From Actinopolyspora lacussalsi (GTDB lineage Bacteria > Actinomycetota > Actinomycetes > Mycobacteriales > Pseudonocardiaceae): 64,000 bases of DNA. The translations under genes were made by a program, and so were the position numbers. A model generated the notes under the pieces. That model saw only the letters and a program-made list of their open reading frames with translations, did not search any database and was not told where the DNA came from. The stretch covers positions 4,216,001 through 4,280,000 of the forward strand of contig JAURUC010000001.1 of NCBI GenBank assembly GCA_030803735.1. Reading direction: 5' to 3'. Shown piece after piece: positions 52,029 to 61,038 of the stretch (positions are counted from its first letter, which is position 1; each line of letters opens with the position of its first letter).

Positions 52029-52167
52029 GATCGTCACTCTATAGGGCTTCGTCCACTGGATTTTTCGACGTGCTCGGCACCCGAGTCCTCGCGTGACCCC
52101 TCGACTCCGGCGCGACAGTGCGCAATCATGCGGTTCCACTGCCCTGAACGGCGTAACGGAGGTAGTC

Positions 52168-53820
52168 GTGTCGCACACCGACCGCGCGGAGCCCGCTGTT
52201 CCGACCACCAGCCCCAGCTATTCCTCGGGGACCTCCGACGTCCCGCTCATCGGCGAGACCATCGGTGCCAACCTGTTGCACACCGCGGAGCGGTTCCCGG
52301 AGCGGGACGCGATGGTCGAGTTCGCCACCGGACGCCGCTGGACCTACCGCGAGTTCGTCGCCGAGGTGGACGCGCTCGCCATCGGTCTGCTGGAGACCGG
52401 GCTGGTCAAGGGGGACCGGGTCGGCATCTGGGCGCCGAACCGTGCCGAGTGGACACTGGTGCAGTACGCCACCGCGCGGATCGGCGCGATCCTGGTCAAC
52501 ATCAACCCGTCCTACCGGGTGCACGAGCTGGAGTACGTGCTCGGCCAGGCCGGGGTTCGCACGCTGATCTCGGCGGAACGGTTCAAGACTTCCGACTACG
52601 TGGACATGGTCGGACGGGTTCGCCCGAGCTGCCCCGAGCTGGAACGGGTCGTCTTCCTCGGAAGCCCGGAATGGGACGAGCTGTTCCGGTATCCGCTCGA
52701 CCCCGTGCGGCTGCGTCGTGCCGAGGAGGAGCTGTCCGCCGACGACCCGATCAACATCCAGTACACCTCCGGAACGACCGGTTTCCCCAAGGGCGCGACG
52801 CTGTCGCACCACAACATCCTCAACAACGGTTTCTTCGTCGGTGAGCTGTGCGGCTACACCGAGCGGGACCGGGTGGCGATCGTCCCGCCCTTCTACCACT
52901 GCTTCGGGATGGTGATGGGCAATCTGGCCTGCACCAGCCACGGTGCCGCCATGATCATCCCTTCCGAGGGGTTCGACGCGGCCTCGGCGCTCGGTGCTGT
53001 GCAGGCCGAGCGCTGCACCTCGTTGTACGGCGTGCCGACGATGTTCATCGCCGAGCTGGATCTGCCCGACTTCGCGGAGTACGACCTGTCCTCGCTGCGT
53101 ACCGGCATCATGGCGGGCTCGCCCTGTCCGGTGGAGGTGATGAAGCAGGTCATCGAGCGGATGGGGATGGTCGAGGTCGCCATCTGCTACGGGATGACGG
53201 AGACCTCACCGGTGTCGGTGCAGACCAGGGCCGACGACTCGTTGCGACGGCGGGTGTCGACCGTGGGCAGAGTGGGGCCGCACCTGGAGGTAAAGATCGT
53301 CGATCCGGACACCGGACTGACCGTGCCGTGCGGCGAGTCGGGGGAGCTGTGCACGCGCGGGTACTCGGTGATGCTCGGCTACTGGAACGAGCCGGCCAAG
53401 ACCGCCGAGGTGATCGACTCCGCACGCTGGATGCACACCGGCGATCTGGCCGTGATGGACGAGTACGGCTACGTCAGCGTCACCGGCCGCATCAAGGACA
53501 TGATCATCCGGGGTGGCGAGAACATCTATCCCCGCGAGGTGGAGGAGTTCCTGTACACGCATCCGGACATCCTGGACGCCCAGGTGATCGGAGTGCCGGA
53601 CGAGCTCTACGGCGAGGAGCTGATGGCCTGGGTCCGGTTGCGGGAGGGAGCCGAGGAACTCACCCCCGAGGCGCTGCGGGAGTTCTGCCACGGCGAGCTG
53701 GCGCACTACAAGATTCCGCGCTACGTGCGGGTGGTCGACGAGTTCCCGATGACGGTGACCGGCAAGGTGCGCAAGGTGGAGATGCGGGAGCGGGCGAAGG
53801 AGATGCTCGGGATCGGGTGA
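52168..53820 (+). CDS. Acyl-CoA synthetase (AMP-forming, FadD family)
   Basis: This 550-residue AMP-dependent ligase activates a carboxylic acid to its CoA thioester via an acyl-AMP. The P-loop-like motif [16 protein letters not shown] is at about 198-213, with [11 protein letters not shown], the ATP-binding [15 protein letters not shown], and the hinge [16 protein letters not shown] plus catalytic Lys in [11 protein letters not shown]. The chain-length specificity cannot be read from sequence, but the sequence fits medium- or long-chain FadD. GGAGG lies six bases before GTG 52168. Confidence 0.94.
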   Translation: MSHTDRAEPAVPTTSPSYSSGTSDVPLIGETIGANLLHTAERFPERDAMVEFATGRRWTYREFVAEVDALAIGLLETGLVKGDRVGIWAPNRAEWTLVQYATARIGAILVNINPSYRVHELEYVLGQAGVRTLISAERFKTSDYVDMVGRVRPSCPELERVVFLGSPEWDELFRYPLDPVRLRRAEEELSADDPINIQYTSGTTGFPKGATLSHHNILNNGFFVGELCGYTERDRVAIVPPFYHCFGMVMGNLACTSHGAAMIIPSEGFDAASALGAVQAERCTSLYGVPTMFIAELDLPDFAEYDLSSLRTGIMAGSPCPVEVMKQVIERMGMVEVAICYGMTETSPVSVQTRADDSLRRRVSTVGRVGPHLEVKIVDPDTGLTVPCGESGELCTRGYSVMLGYWNEPAKTAEVIDSARWMHTGDLAVMDEYGYVSVTGRIKDMIIRGGENIYPREVEEFLYTHPDILDAQVIGVPDELYGEELMAWVRLREGAEELTPEALREFCHGELAHYKIPRYVRVVDEFPMTVTGKVRKVEMRERAKEMLGIG

Positions 53821-54022
53821 ACCGATGAGAGGGGTGGCCCGGGTGGTGTGGGCAACGTGCCGGTGCGCCGCGGCACCCCGCCAGGATGCGGCGCACCCAC
53901 CGGGTGCGGGTCTCGCGCCGGTACGCCGCGACCCCTCGAATCCGCCGAGCCGGGATGGGCTCTTCTCCGGTTTCCGGGAACCGCTCCACCGCTTGCTCGG
54001 ATGTCTTGTGCTCGCAGCACGT

Positions 54023-54241
54023 TCACCTGCAGGACAGCGTCACTGCGGATGAACGTGATAAGTATCTTCCCCTGTCAGCGGTCGTCGTCCACTGATCCGT
54101 CTCCCCGTTGTACCGGCTGATCGACTTCGGATCGCTCGTCAACGTCGCGTTGACGTGATCTACCTTCTTTTTCCGGGATGCGGGCAGCCTGCTGTAAGCG
54201 TCATCAGCTACTTCCGACCAGATGACTCGGTACTTCGCCAT
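54023..54241 (-). pseudogene. RelE/ParE-type toxin, probably frameshifted
   Basis: The frame begins MAKYRVIWSEVADDAYSRLP and continues as a RelE-like protein to WTTTADRG at about residue 57, then ends in the atypical RYLSRSSAVTLSCR. In the next frame the DNA encodes KILITFIRSDAVLQVNVLRA, the expected last strand of a RelE toxin (usually HVITYVVSDAVLTVTVLRL-like). One missing G in the run CAGGGGAAG (C4 at 54069-54072 on the plus strand) explains the switch. The restored frame has no early stop, so the end may be decayed. It overlaps the DUF6247 gene (TGATG) as a toxin-antitoxin operon. Confidence 0.7.
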
Positions 54242-54624
54242 CAGCCGTCCACCCGCAGTCCCGAATCGGTTTCCCGGTGAACGCCGTGCTCGCCCCTGCG
54301 CCAGAGAACGCCGTTCTCGTATCGTTGCCACGACGTGCCGTCCGTGTCGTGCTGCCAGACCTTGGAGAAGTCGCCACGTTCGGCGCGTTCGATGGCGTCC
54401 CGCTCTTCGTCGGTGATCGGTTGGGCCGCGTTCACGGCGTTTCCCCACCAGCGAAGGAGGACTTCGTCGATGTGGGAGGTGTCGAAGTCCTGGGCGACTT
54501 CCCACAGTGCGCCCCGGAATTCCCGTTCGAACGCTGTGCGGTCCTCGTCTTCGAGGGCTTCCCGGAATACCTTGGCATCGCGGTGCACGTTGCCCCGGAT
54601 CTTCCAATCGCCGCTGTCGACCAC
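54241..54624 (-). CDS. DUF6247-family protein, likely antitoxin
   Basis: This 127-residue protein is acidic and helical. ALEDEDRTAFEREFRGAL followed by WEVAQDFDTSHIDEVLLRWW is characteristic of DUF6247, a family found before RelE-type toxins in actinomycetes. The C-terminal 50 residues (QRYENGVLWRRGEHGVHRE) are less conserved. It would bind and neutralise the toxin encoded immediately downstream, which appears to be frameshifted. ATG 54624 has no strong ribosome binding site nearby. Confidence 0.75.
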   Translation of the reverse strand: MVDSGDWKIRGNVHRDAKVFREALEDEDRTAFEREFRGALWEVAQDFDTSHIDEVLLRWWGNAVNAAQPITDEERDAIERAERGDFSKVWQHDTDGTSWQRYENGVLWRRGEHGVHRETDSGLRVDG

Positions 54625-54865
54625 GCTTTCTCCCTAGCCGGAAACCGCCCAGCATGTACTCCGCTCGCGACGGGAGGACGAGTGGGCGGCAACGCTGCTG
54701 TGCCGGCAACCAGAGTGCCGTGGCGTCGAGCCGTGGTCCACGATCCGCGCGTGCTGTCAAGCGAACGAGCTACGAGATCCGGCGAAGTCACGCATCCCGA
54801 GTGGCGAGCACCGCACACTTCGGACGGTTGATCGAGGCAACCGTGGCTCCCCGGAGCGGTTGCCC

Positions 54866-54898
54866 CGGGTGTCCTTCGACCGGTCGAGGGACACCCGA
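54866..54898 (-). terminator. Hairpin terminator of the MmpS-like gene
   Basis: CGGGTGTCC pairs with GGACACCCG, and TCGAC with GTCGA inside, giving a nearly continuous stem of 14 bp. It lies about 52 nt downstream of the stop codon at 54951. The rest of the 54625-54950 gap shows no gene. Confidence 0.7.
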
Positions 54899-54950
54899 GG
54901 TGCGGGATCGACTTCTCCCGCGGGCGGTCAGCGCGATCCGATGGCTTCGC

Positions 54951-55631
54951 TCAGAATCCGGTGTTGCCGTTGCAGGTGACCACCGCGTACTGACCGTTGC
55001 TGGTGTTCTCGGCCAGGACCTCGCCGTCGACGGTGATCTTGCAGGTGATGTCGCCGCCGCTCTGCCCGTTCTGCGCGGACAGCGAGTAGAACTGCACGCT
55101 GTCGGCTTCCCCGGTCTCCTTGCTCCAGGGCAGTTCGGCGTTGGTCTGCTGGCTCGTCTGGGTGCCCTTGCCGTAGGTGATCGAGCTCGCGCCTCCCGAG
55201 CCCGTGACCTCGTAGATCACCTTGCCCGAGCCGGCGGCGTCCTGACCGTCGCCGGAGGATTGCCCCTGCTCGTCAGAGCTCGTGCTCGATGCGGGTGTCG
55301 GCTGCTCCTGAAGGCTCTGTTCCGGGCCGCTGTTCATCTCGTTGATTTGGTTGTCGACCGCGATGGTGAGGCTCACGAAGACGACGATCGAAACGATGAA
55401 CGCGACCACTCCCAGTGCCAGCCCGATGTAGCTCATCACCAGGTTGGTGGCCGTGCCCTTGTGACCGCGCACCACGCCGATGATCCCGAAGATGATCGCC
55501 AGTGCCCCCAGGATGAAACCGAAGAAACCGATAACCGGGATCCACGCCAGCAGGATTCCGACTATCGCCAGCACCAGGGCGGTGATCCCCATGCCGTTCT
55601 TCGGGGCAGCCTGTCCCGGCTGCTGATACAT
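54951..55631 (-). CDS. DUF4190/MmpS-like membrane protein
   Basis: This 226-residue protein has a short polar N-terminus, two transmembrane helices (about 18-45 and 58-90; the DUF4190 pattern GMGITALVLAIVGI), a Ser/Gln/Asp-rich linker (about 100-135) and an extracytoplasmic C-terminal domain of the MmpS type (VIYEVTGSGGASSITYGKG ... ITCKITVDGEVLAE). MmpS proteins support MmpL exporters, but no MmpL gene is in the window. GAGAGG lies seven bases before ATG 55631. A terminator follows. Confidence 0.8.
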   Translation of the reverse strand: MYQQPGQAAPKNGMGITALVLAIVGILLAWIPVIGFFGFILGALAIIFGIIGVVRGHKGTATNLVMSYIGLALGVVAFIVSIVVFVSLTIAVDNQINEMNSGPEQSLQEQPTPASSTSSDEQGQSSGDGQDAAGSGKVIYEVTGSGGASSITYGKGTQTSQQTNAELPWSKETGEADSVQFYSLSAQNGQSGGDITCKITVDGEVLAENTSNGQYAVVTCNGNTGF

Positions 55632-55760
55632 CTGTGCAACCTCTCTGTCGATTACGGACAGCGTGCCGCGCACGCTGTCCGCGACATCGCGATCGGGAGC
55701 GAAATCGTTTCGGGAGCGGCGGTAACGAAACGGCCACGACCGGTTCCGGCCGTCGGACCG

Positions 55761-55784
55761 GCGATTTCGCGGGAAATCCACGCC
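55761..55784 (+). repeat. Dispersed intergenic palindrome, copy (h)
   Basis: GGCGATTTCGCGGGAAATC followed by CACGCC. Its core ATTTCGCGGGAAAT differs by one base from the B. subtilis Noc-site core ATTTCCCGGGAAAT. Confidence 0.8.
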
Positions 55785-55814
55785 CCGGCGGCCCGGCTCG
55801 GGTTCGGGCTGGGA

Positions 55815-56807
55815 TCACGAGCCGTTCGTCTCACCCCGGTCGATCCGCTCCAGCTCCGCGGCGTCCTCCTCGCCGAACCGCTCCTCCAGCCGTTCCGGGG
55901 CGGCGTCCACGTCGATGCTCGCCACGTCGGCACCCCGCGCCGCCGAGATCGCGCCCAGTCGCCTGCCCGCCCGGTCGGAGGCGTACGCGGAGAGCTCGTC
56001 GAGGTCGAGGCCGAACGGTTCCTGGTCGCCGGCCCAGTCGGGCCGCCACTGGATCTGCTCGACCGCGTGGGGCAGCAGCTCGTCCATCCGCTGTTGCACG
56101 AGTTCCCAGTTGCGCTCGTCGGCGGCCACGTGTCGGCGACAGGTGAACGTCCCCCAGGCCATGTGGCGTCGCTCGTCGTCGCCGATCCGGCGGATCAGCT
56201 CCCGCATGCCGGGCAGGATGTCGCGCTCCCGGCAGATCTTGTTCCACGCGTAGTAGCCGGTCAGCGCCAGCGTCCCCTCCACGATGTGGTTGTAGGTCAC
56301 CGATGCGCGCACCTGGTTGGCCGGGCTCGGATCCCGATGCAGCGAGTTCAGCGACTCGGGCAGCGCCTCGTAGAAGATCGCGCGGTAACCCGGGTTCTCC
56401 GCCACGTACGGGTGCAGGTCCTCGGTCAGGCCGACGGCGTCCAGCCAGAGCCTGAACCCCTGGGTGTGCTTGCTCTCCTCGAAGGCGAACTGCGTGAGGT
56501 AGATCTCGTCGGCGAACCGCCCCTCGGTGCCCATCGCCGAGATGAACGGCTGCAGATCCTCGGTGACCGCCTCCTCGCCGGCGATGAACTGGGCGCAGAG
56601 CAGCGCGACCCCCTGCTGCTCCTGCTCGGTGAGCTCCCGGAAGTCGGCGGCGTCGCGACTGAAGTCGATCTCGGCCGGGTTCCAGAACTTCGCGTTGCCC
56701 TTGTCGAACAGCCGCAGCGGTAACGCGTCCCAGTTGACGCCGCCCGCGCGCAGCGAGTGGAAGTCGGTGCGCTGTGCCGGGCTTCGGTCCGGTGCGGTGC
56801 TGCTCAT
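55815..56807 (-). CDS. R2-like ligand-binding oxidase (R2lox)
   Basis: This 330-residue ferritin-fold oxidase resembles the small subunit of ribonucleotide reductase but belongs to the R2lox group (Rv0233 in M. tuberculosis), which binds a Mn/Fe cofactor and a fatty-acid-like ligand and forms a Tyr-Val cross-link. Metal ligands are visible as Glu in [31 protein letters not shown] and [10 protein letters not shown]. No large ribonucleotide reductase gene is nearby. The physiological reaction is unknown. A disordered acidic C-terminus follows about residue 300. Confidence 0.93.
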   Translation of the reverse strand: MSSTAPDRSPAQRTDFHSLRAGGVNWDALPLRLFDKGNAKFWNPAEIDFSRDAADFRELTEQEQQGVALLCAQFIAGEEAVTEDLQPFISAMGTEGRFADEIYLTQFAFEESKHTQGFRLWLDAVGLTEDLHPYVAENPGYRAIFYEALPESLNSLHRDPSPANQVRASVTYNHIVEGTLALTGYYAWNKICRERDILPGMRELIRRIGDDERRHMAWGTFTCRRHVAADERNWELVQQRMDELLPHAVEQIQWRPDWAGDQEPFGLDLDELSAYASDRAGRRLGAISAARGADVASIDVDAAPERLEERFGEEDAAELERIDRGETNGS

Positions 56808-56861
56808 GGTTTCACCTTCACGAGTTGTGACGAGGGCAACACCGAGTATTTTCGATACGCG

Positions 56862-57080
56862 TCAGTTTCGCGTCAAGGATCTCCGTGCACCCCGCACCAA
56901 CAGCGAGACCAGCGCGATCCCCAGGCCCAGCGGACACAGCATCGCGCACGCGTTGAGCCACCAGGGCAGGTCGCCGTAGCCTGCGGTCCAGAGCCCGAAG
57001 ATCACCAGGATGACGACCAGTCCGGCACAGAACATCCCCACTGCCACCGGTATCACGACGCCGCGTGCGGGTGCTGTCAT
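56862..57080 (-). CDS. Small membrane protein (72 aa)
   Basis: This 72-residue protein has two transmembrane helices (about 8-30 and 42-62) and a basic C-terminus (RGARRSLTRN). No family is recognised. It starts at ATG 57080, 54 bp beyond the R2lox start, and runs toward the R2lox gene on the same strand, so the two may be co-transcribed with this gene first. A short W-rich loop (GDLPWWLN) links the helices. Confidence 0.7.
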   Translation of the reverse strand: MTAPARGVVIPVAVGMFCAGLVVILVIFGLWTAGYGDLPWWLNACAMLCPLGLGIALVSLLVRGARRSLTRN

Positions 57081-57562
57081 GTGACCAGCCTATTGAAGCT
57101 CCTCGCTCGCCCTCGCCGGGTCCCTGTCCGCCGGATCCCCGAGCGCCGAACGGCCGCGAGCGACGGGGCTGACTCGTCCGAGGGCTGACTCGTCCGAGGG
57201 CTGACTCGTCCGAGGGATGGTGCGGTGAGGGGACTGCCCACCGGTTTCGGTCACGCGGAGTGTCGGGGAACATCACGGGACGGGGTCTCCGATCGGACGC
57301 AACGCAGCCTGTGGCGTTGTTGTGCGCCCAGGGCCAGGTACGCTTGAAACCGACGCGTCCTGGAACGCAATCGCCGCAACAGGCTCGCAGTGGCCGTGAG
57401 GAGGTGGCGTGTCCGGGGCGCGTTCGTCGTGCCGGAGCAGTTTCCGATCGGCGCCGACGCTTAGTGGCAACAATCGAATGTAGGTAGCAACGTTTCCCGG
57501 AACCGCGCGGTACCAGTGCCGCATGGCCGGGAACACGTATCTGACAGGGAACGGTGAGGACT
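57081..57562. other. Divergent intergenic region with tandem repeat
   Basis: About 480 bp between the small membrane protein and the second cold-shock gene. It contains the 16-nt repeats at 57166-57213 and must hold both promoters. No gene is supported. Confidence 0.5.
57166..57213 (+). repeat. Three perfect 16-nt tandem repeats
   Basis: GGGCTGACTCGTCCGA occurs three times without change and is followed by a partial GGG. It is non-coding and lies about 90 bp upstream of the small membrane protein's start. Confidence 0.95.
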
Positions 57563-57958
57563 GTGCCGACCGGCAGGGTCAAGTGGTACGACGCGAACAA
57601 GGGCTTCGGCTTCGTGACCCAGGACGGTGGGGAGGACGTGTACGTGCGGGCCTCCGCGCTGCCGTCCGGGGTAGAGGCGCTCAAGACGGGGCAACGGGTC
57701 GACTTCGACCTGGCCCAGGGCCGCCGCGGTCCCCAGGCGCTCCGGGTGCAACTGCTCGATCCGCCCCCATCGGTGGTGGAAGCCCGTCGACGCCCTGCCG
57801 ACGAGTTGCACGGCATGGTCGACGACATGATCAAGCTTCTCGAAGCCAGTGTGCTGCCCGAGCTCGACAAGGGGCGTTACCCGGACAAAAAGGTGGCCAA
57901 GCGGGTCGGTGGGGTCGTGCGTGCCGTGGCCCGCGAACTCGATCCGGGCGGCTCCTGA
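57563..57958 (+). CDS. Cold-shock domain protein with C-terminal extension
   Basis: This 131-residue protein has an N-terminal cold-shock domain (1-68: [18 protein letters not shown] with RNP1, [10 protein letters not shown] as RNP2) and a C-terminal helical extension (69-131) rich in Arg/Lys and Leu ([24 protein letters not shown]). This two-part form is the M. tuberculosis Rv0871-like class and sits in the same neighbourhood. It probably binds RNA. GTG 57563 gives the family's PTGRVKW start. GTG 57554 would add three residues. Confidence 0.93.
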   Translation: MPTGRVKWYDANKGFGFVTQDGGEDVYVRASALPSGVEALKTGQRVDFDLAQGRRGPQALRVQLLDPPPSVVEARRRPADELHGMVDDMIKLLEASVLPELDKGRYPDKKVAKRVGGVVRAVARELDPGGS

Positions 57959-58033
57959 AGCTCACGCCGCCCCGCGTCCGAACGGTGTCCGATGCGAGAC
58001 GGTCACGGTGAGGCGACGGGCCCGGCCTCATGC

Positions 58034-58528
58034 TCAGCTCGTCACCGGTTCCTGCTCTCGTGAGTTACCCACCAACCAGGTTCCGCCGATGACGAACTGC
58101 AGCTGACCGGTCTGGTTGACACTCACCGTGCCGTACCGCTGCACCTCCACCTGGTCCAGCCGTGCCCCGTCCTCGGGCAGCCGGAGGGTGTACGCGTGTT
58201 GCTCGTCCTCGCCGCTCATCACGCCGCTGCGGCCTTGCAGCCGCTCACCGGAGTCACTCAGGTAGGTGAACACCACCTGCCACGGCGCGGACGCGACCTC
58301 GTCGGGAACCGAGATCTGCAGCGGATAGCCGGCGGGCATCGGCAGTTCACCGGCGGCTTCCGGGTCCGGCTCGCCGCACTGCCTGGCGAGTCGTTCGCAG
58401 TACTGCACCGGCGGGACGCGTACGGACTCGCCGTGCGAGTAGAACGTCACGCCCGGTTCGTCCGGTACGGAACAGCCCGCCAGTAACAGGGGGGCCAGCA
58501 TGAGCAGTGCTGTCAGTCCTCGGCGCAC
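58034..58528 (-). CDS. Lipoprotein of the DUF2771 type
   Basis: This 164-residue exported lipoprotein has a basic start (VRRGLTALLMLAPLLLAGC) with the lipobox LLAGC. The mature part carries two Cys pairs (YCERLARQCGE), a PVQYCERL motif and a beta-rich domain typical of actinobacterial DUF2771 proteins. Function unknown. GTG 58528 follows AAGG at about nine bases. The glutamine cyclotransferase-like gene lies upstream on the same strand with a gap of about 100 bp, and the two may form an operon. Confidence 0.82.
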   Translation of the reverse strand: MRRGLTALLMLAPLLLAGCSVPDEPGVTFYSHGESVRVPPVQYCERLARQCGEPDPEAAGELPMPAGYPLQISVPDEVASAPWQVVFTYLSDSGERLQGRSGVMSGEDEQHAYTLRLPEDGARLDQVEVQRYGTVSVNQTGQLQFVIGGTWLVGNSREQEPVTS

Positions 58529-58632
58529 GCCGCTGACCTTACGACCCCGTGGTGCGGCCCGCCCGGCCCGGTCCCGCCGCGCACCGCGATCCGCCGTCCT
58601 CCGCCGCCGGGCCGAGGACTCGACGCACGCGA

Positions 58633-59559
58633 TCACTCCACCGGCACGAAGCGCACCCGGAACATCTTCGGCCAGTTCTTCCCGGTGAGCAGGAACCTCC
58701 GCGGCTCCTCCGTGGCGGCTATCCCGTTGAGCACCCCGGCCCCTTCGGCCTGCTCGGAGTTGAGCAGGCCGCTCGCGTCCACCACAGCGGTCACCCGGCC
58801 GGTGTTCGGGTCGATGCGCACTATCGTGTCCGTGCGCCAGACGTTGGCCCACACCGAGCCGTCCACGCACTCCAGTTCGTTCAGCTCCGTCACCGGCTCG
58901 TCGCCCAGCCGCACCGACACACTGCCGCGTTCGGCGAACGATTCCGGATCACGGAAGGTCAGCTCGTCCGTGCCGTCGCTCATCACCAGTCTGTCCGCGA
59001 AGGAGCACAGGCCCCATCCCTCTCCTCGGTAATCGACGCGACGGATCTCACGGAGGTCGTCAATGTCGCGCAGTATCGCCGTTCCGGACTTCCAGGTCAG
59101 CTGCCAAACGCGGTCATCCGTCAGGGTGATGCCCTCGCCGAAGAACCGATCCGGGAGCCGGACCCGGGCCGACTCGCGCCCGGTTGTCAAGCTTTTCGCG
59201 CGCAGAACCGATTCACCACGTTTACCGGTGCTTTCGTAGAGTGTTCCCGAGTCAATTTCCAGACCCTGGGTGAACAAGGACGGATCATGTGGCAGAACGT
59301 GGATCACATCGGCACGCAGGTGTGGCACGCTGCCTTCGTGCCACAAGCCCTGTTCGCTCTCATCGCGGCCCTGGTAGCCGTGCTGTTCTGGTTGGTGCGG
59401 CGTTCCGCATCGAGAGATCATCAGGATCACCAGCGGAACGAGGCATACCAGCAGCAGCCTGCCGGTTCGACTCCGGCGTCCTCCGGTACGGATTCCCCTC
59501 CCGCGGAGGGGGAGCCGTCGGTGAGGTCCGATTCGAGTCCGCCCGCTCCGAATTCGCAC
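58633..59559 (-). CDS. Glutaminyl-peptide cyclotransferase (bacterial glutamine cyclotransferase family)
   Basis: This secreted or lipid-anchored beta-propeller of about 308 residues has the motifs VIHVLPHDPSLFTQGLEI, YESTGKRGESVLRA, FGEGITLTDDRVWQLTWKSG, DPETGR-like IDPNTGRVTAVVD and ELNELECVDGSVWANVW. It cyclises N-terminal Gln to pyroglutamate in exported proteins. An Arg-rich leader and hydrophobic helix (GRRSRTGRLLLVCLVPLVIL) give a signal peptide. The start is unsure. GTG 59559 is the best in-frame candidate that does not run into the divergent DUF3027 gene. The distal Cys in ISRCGTP may be a lipobox cysteine. Confidence 0.85.
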   Translation of the reverse strand: MRIRSGRTRIGPHRRLPLRGRGIRTGGRRSRTGRLLLVCLVPLVILMISRCGTPHQPEQHGYQGRDESEQGLWHEGSVPHLRADVIHVLPHDPSLFTQGLEIDSGTLYESTGKRGESVLRAKSLTTGRESARVRLPDRFFGEGITLTDDRVWQLTWKSGTAILRDIDDLREIRRVDYRGEGWGLCSFADRLVMSDGTDELTFRDPESFAERGSVSVRLGDEPVTELNELECVDGSVWANVWRTDTIVRIDPNTGRVTAVVDASGLLNSEQAEGAGVLNGIAATEEPRRFLLTGKNWPKMFRVRFVPVE

Positions 59560-59616
59560 CCCGAAAGCGTGGCACGCCCGGATACACCGCAAAACACGTG
59601 CGGCACAATCGGAAGT

Positions 59617-60477
59617 GTGACGCCTATGCCTGCTCCGATCAGCGACGTCGAGACGGCGTCCGCGCCAAGCACCGCTGCCGGGGGCGAGCGGCGACCCGAT
59701 CCGAAACTCGCCGGGGCGGTGGAGACCGCGCGTTCCGCCGCCGAGGAGGAGGCCGTAATCGGCACCGACCCCACCGGCTCGCCGGTCCTCGTCATGGAGA
59801 CGAACGGCGAAGCCGTCGGGGAGCACGTCGGTGTCGAGTACGAGTCCGAGCACGCTGCCACTCACTACTTCGAGACGACGTATCGGGGCTACGTCGGTTG
59901 GCGCTGGGCGGTGACCGTGGCCACCTCCGGCCCCGACGACCCGGTGACGGTCAGCGAGGTGGTGTTACTGCCCGGGCCGGAGGCACTGGTGGCCCCGGAG
60001 TGGCTGCCGTGGAGCGAACGGGTCCGCCCCGGAGACCTGGGGGCGGGGGATCTGCTGCCCAGCGGGCAGGACGATCCCAGGCTCGCGGAGGGCACGTTGC
60101 CGGGGGACGACGATCCGGTGACGGAACTCGCCTACGAGGTGGGTGGCGGCAGGCAACGGGTGCTCAGCAGAGAGGGGCGACTCGAAGCGGCCGAACGCTG
60201 GGAGTCCGGTGAGTTCGGCCCCGACAGCGAGACCGCCCGGCTGGCACCCGGACCTTGCGGTAGTTGCGGCTTCCTCCTACCACTGGCCGGATCCATGCGA
60301 GCGGCTTTCGGGGTGTGTGCGAACTCGGTCTCGCCCGCCGACGGGCGTGTCGTACACGTCGAGTTCGGCTGCGGAGCTCATTCCGAGGGCGAAGTGGACA
60401 CTTCCTCCACCATTCCGGTCGCGGAGGTCGTCTACGACGACACGTCCCTCGACTTCGAGTCCCGGGACGCGAAGTGA
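59617..60477 (+). CDS. DUF3027 protein (Rv0883c-like)
   Basis: This 286-residue soluble protein has the DUF3027 domain from about residue 25 to 220: PKLAGAVETARSAAEEEAV, GYVGWRWAVTVATSGPDDPV, VVLLPGPEALVAPEWLPWSERVRPGDLG and GAGDLLPSGQDDPRL. The C-terminal part has a small CGSCGFLLPLAGSM zinc-like pair and a CANSVSPADGRVV motif that resembles those of Zn-ribbon proteins. The function is unknown, and the family is restricted to actinobacteria. ATG 59626 is an alternative start with GGAAG nine bases upstream. Confidence 0.9.
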   Translation: MTPMPAPISDVETASAPSTAAGGERRPDPKLAGAVETARSAAEEEAVIGTDPTGSPVLVMETNGEAVGEHVGVEYESEHAATHYFETTYRGYVGWRWAVTVATSGPDDPVTVSEVVLLPGPEALVAPEWLPWSERVRPGDLGAGDLLPSGQDDPRLAEGTLPGDDDPVTELAYEVGGGRQRVLSREGRLEAAERWESGEFGPDSETARLAPGPCGSCGFLLPLAGSMRAAFGVCANSVSPADGRVVHVEFGCGAHSEGEVDTSSTIPVAEVVYDDTSLDFESRDAK

Positions 60478-60573
60478 GAGCCGATCCGGCGGATCGTTAC
60501 CGGGAGTGAATCGCTCGGGCGCCGCTGGGTGCCCGTCGCGGGCTCGGCCGCCGAACGGCTTCGGAACGCACCA

Positions 60574-60616
60574 GAACGGCGCGCCGTCCCGGTTTCCGGG
60601 GCGGCGCGCTCGTTCC
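60574..60616. terminator. Bidirectional hairpin between DUF3027 and cupin genes
   Basis: GAACGGCGCGCCG pairs with CGGCGCGCTCGTTC (one bulge) around a 15-nt loop. It lies between the convergent genes ending at 60477 and 60658. Confidence 0.65.
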
Positions 60617-60657
60617 ACCGGTGGCGACCTCCGGTGGCTTCCGAGGGCTTCGGCGGC

Positions 60658-61038
60658 TCAGTGCGCCGCTCGCAGCGCCGCCGTATCCACGGCGTAGGTG
60701 GCGACATCGGCGAAGTCCAGGATCGTGACGGTGTCCTCGCCCACGGTCCAGGCGTCGTGACCCGGTTCGATGTGGACCACCTCGCCCGCCTTGACCACGC
60801 CGTAGGAACCGTCGTTCATGGCCACGTGCAGGTTTCCGGTGAGCAGGTAGGCCACATGGCGTTGCTGACAGGTCTCGGTGCCAACCAGTGGTGCCACGTC
60901 CCGCGACCAGTGCCAGCCGGGTTCGAGTACGAACCTCCCGACGGCGGAACCGTGCAGGTCGAACAGTTCCAGCCTGCCGTGCGGGAACTCGCGGATCTCG
61001 GTGGGATCCGCGAACGACATCGATACCAGTGATTGCAT
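60658..61038 (-). CDS. Cupin-domain protein
   Basis: This 126-residue single-domain cupin has the RFVLEPGWHWSRDV and HVAYLLTGNLHVAMNDGSY motifs with metal-binding His residues, followed by KAGEVVHIEPGHDAWTVG. The partner metal and substrate cannot be told. Cupins of this size are often isomerases or dioxygenases. GGGGGAAG lies seven bases before ATG 61038. Confidence 0.85.
   Translation of the reverse strand: MQSLVSMSFADPTEIREFPHGRLELFDLHGSAVGRFVLEPGWHWSRDVAPLVGTETCQQRHVAYLLTGNLHVAMNDGSYGVVKAGEVVHIEPGHDAWTVGEDTVTILDFADVATYAVDTAALRAAH

Noticed and set aside
53721-54026. Separate minus-strand gene beginning NVLRAQDI
   Set aside because: This frame is the continuation of the shifted RelE toxin end. 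The rest is Arg/Pro/Gly-rich noise over non-coding DNA and the acyl-CoA synthetase 3' end.
55815-56807. Ribonucleotide reductase small subunit
   Set aside because: The sequence matches the R2lox group, and no large-subunit gene is close.
57166-57213. CRISPR array
   Set aside because: The units are contiguous 16-nt tandem repeats without spacers. No cas genes are present.
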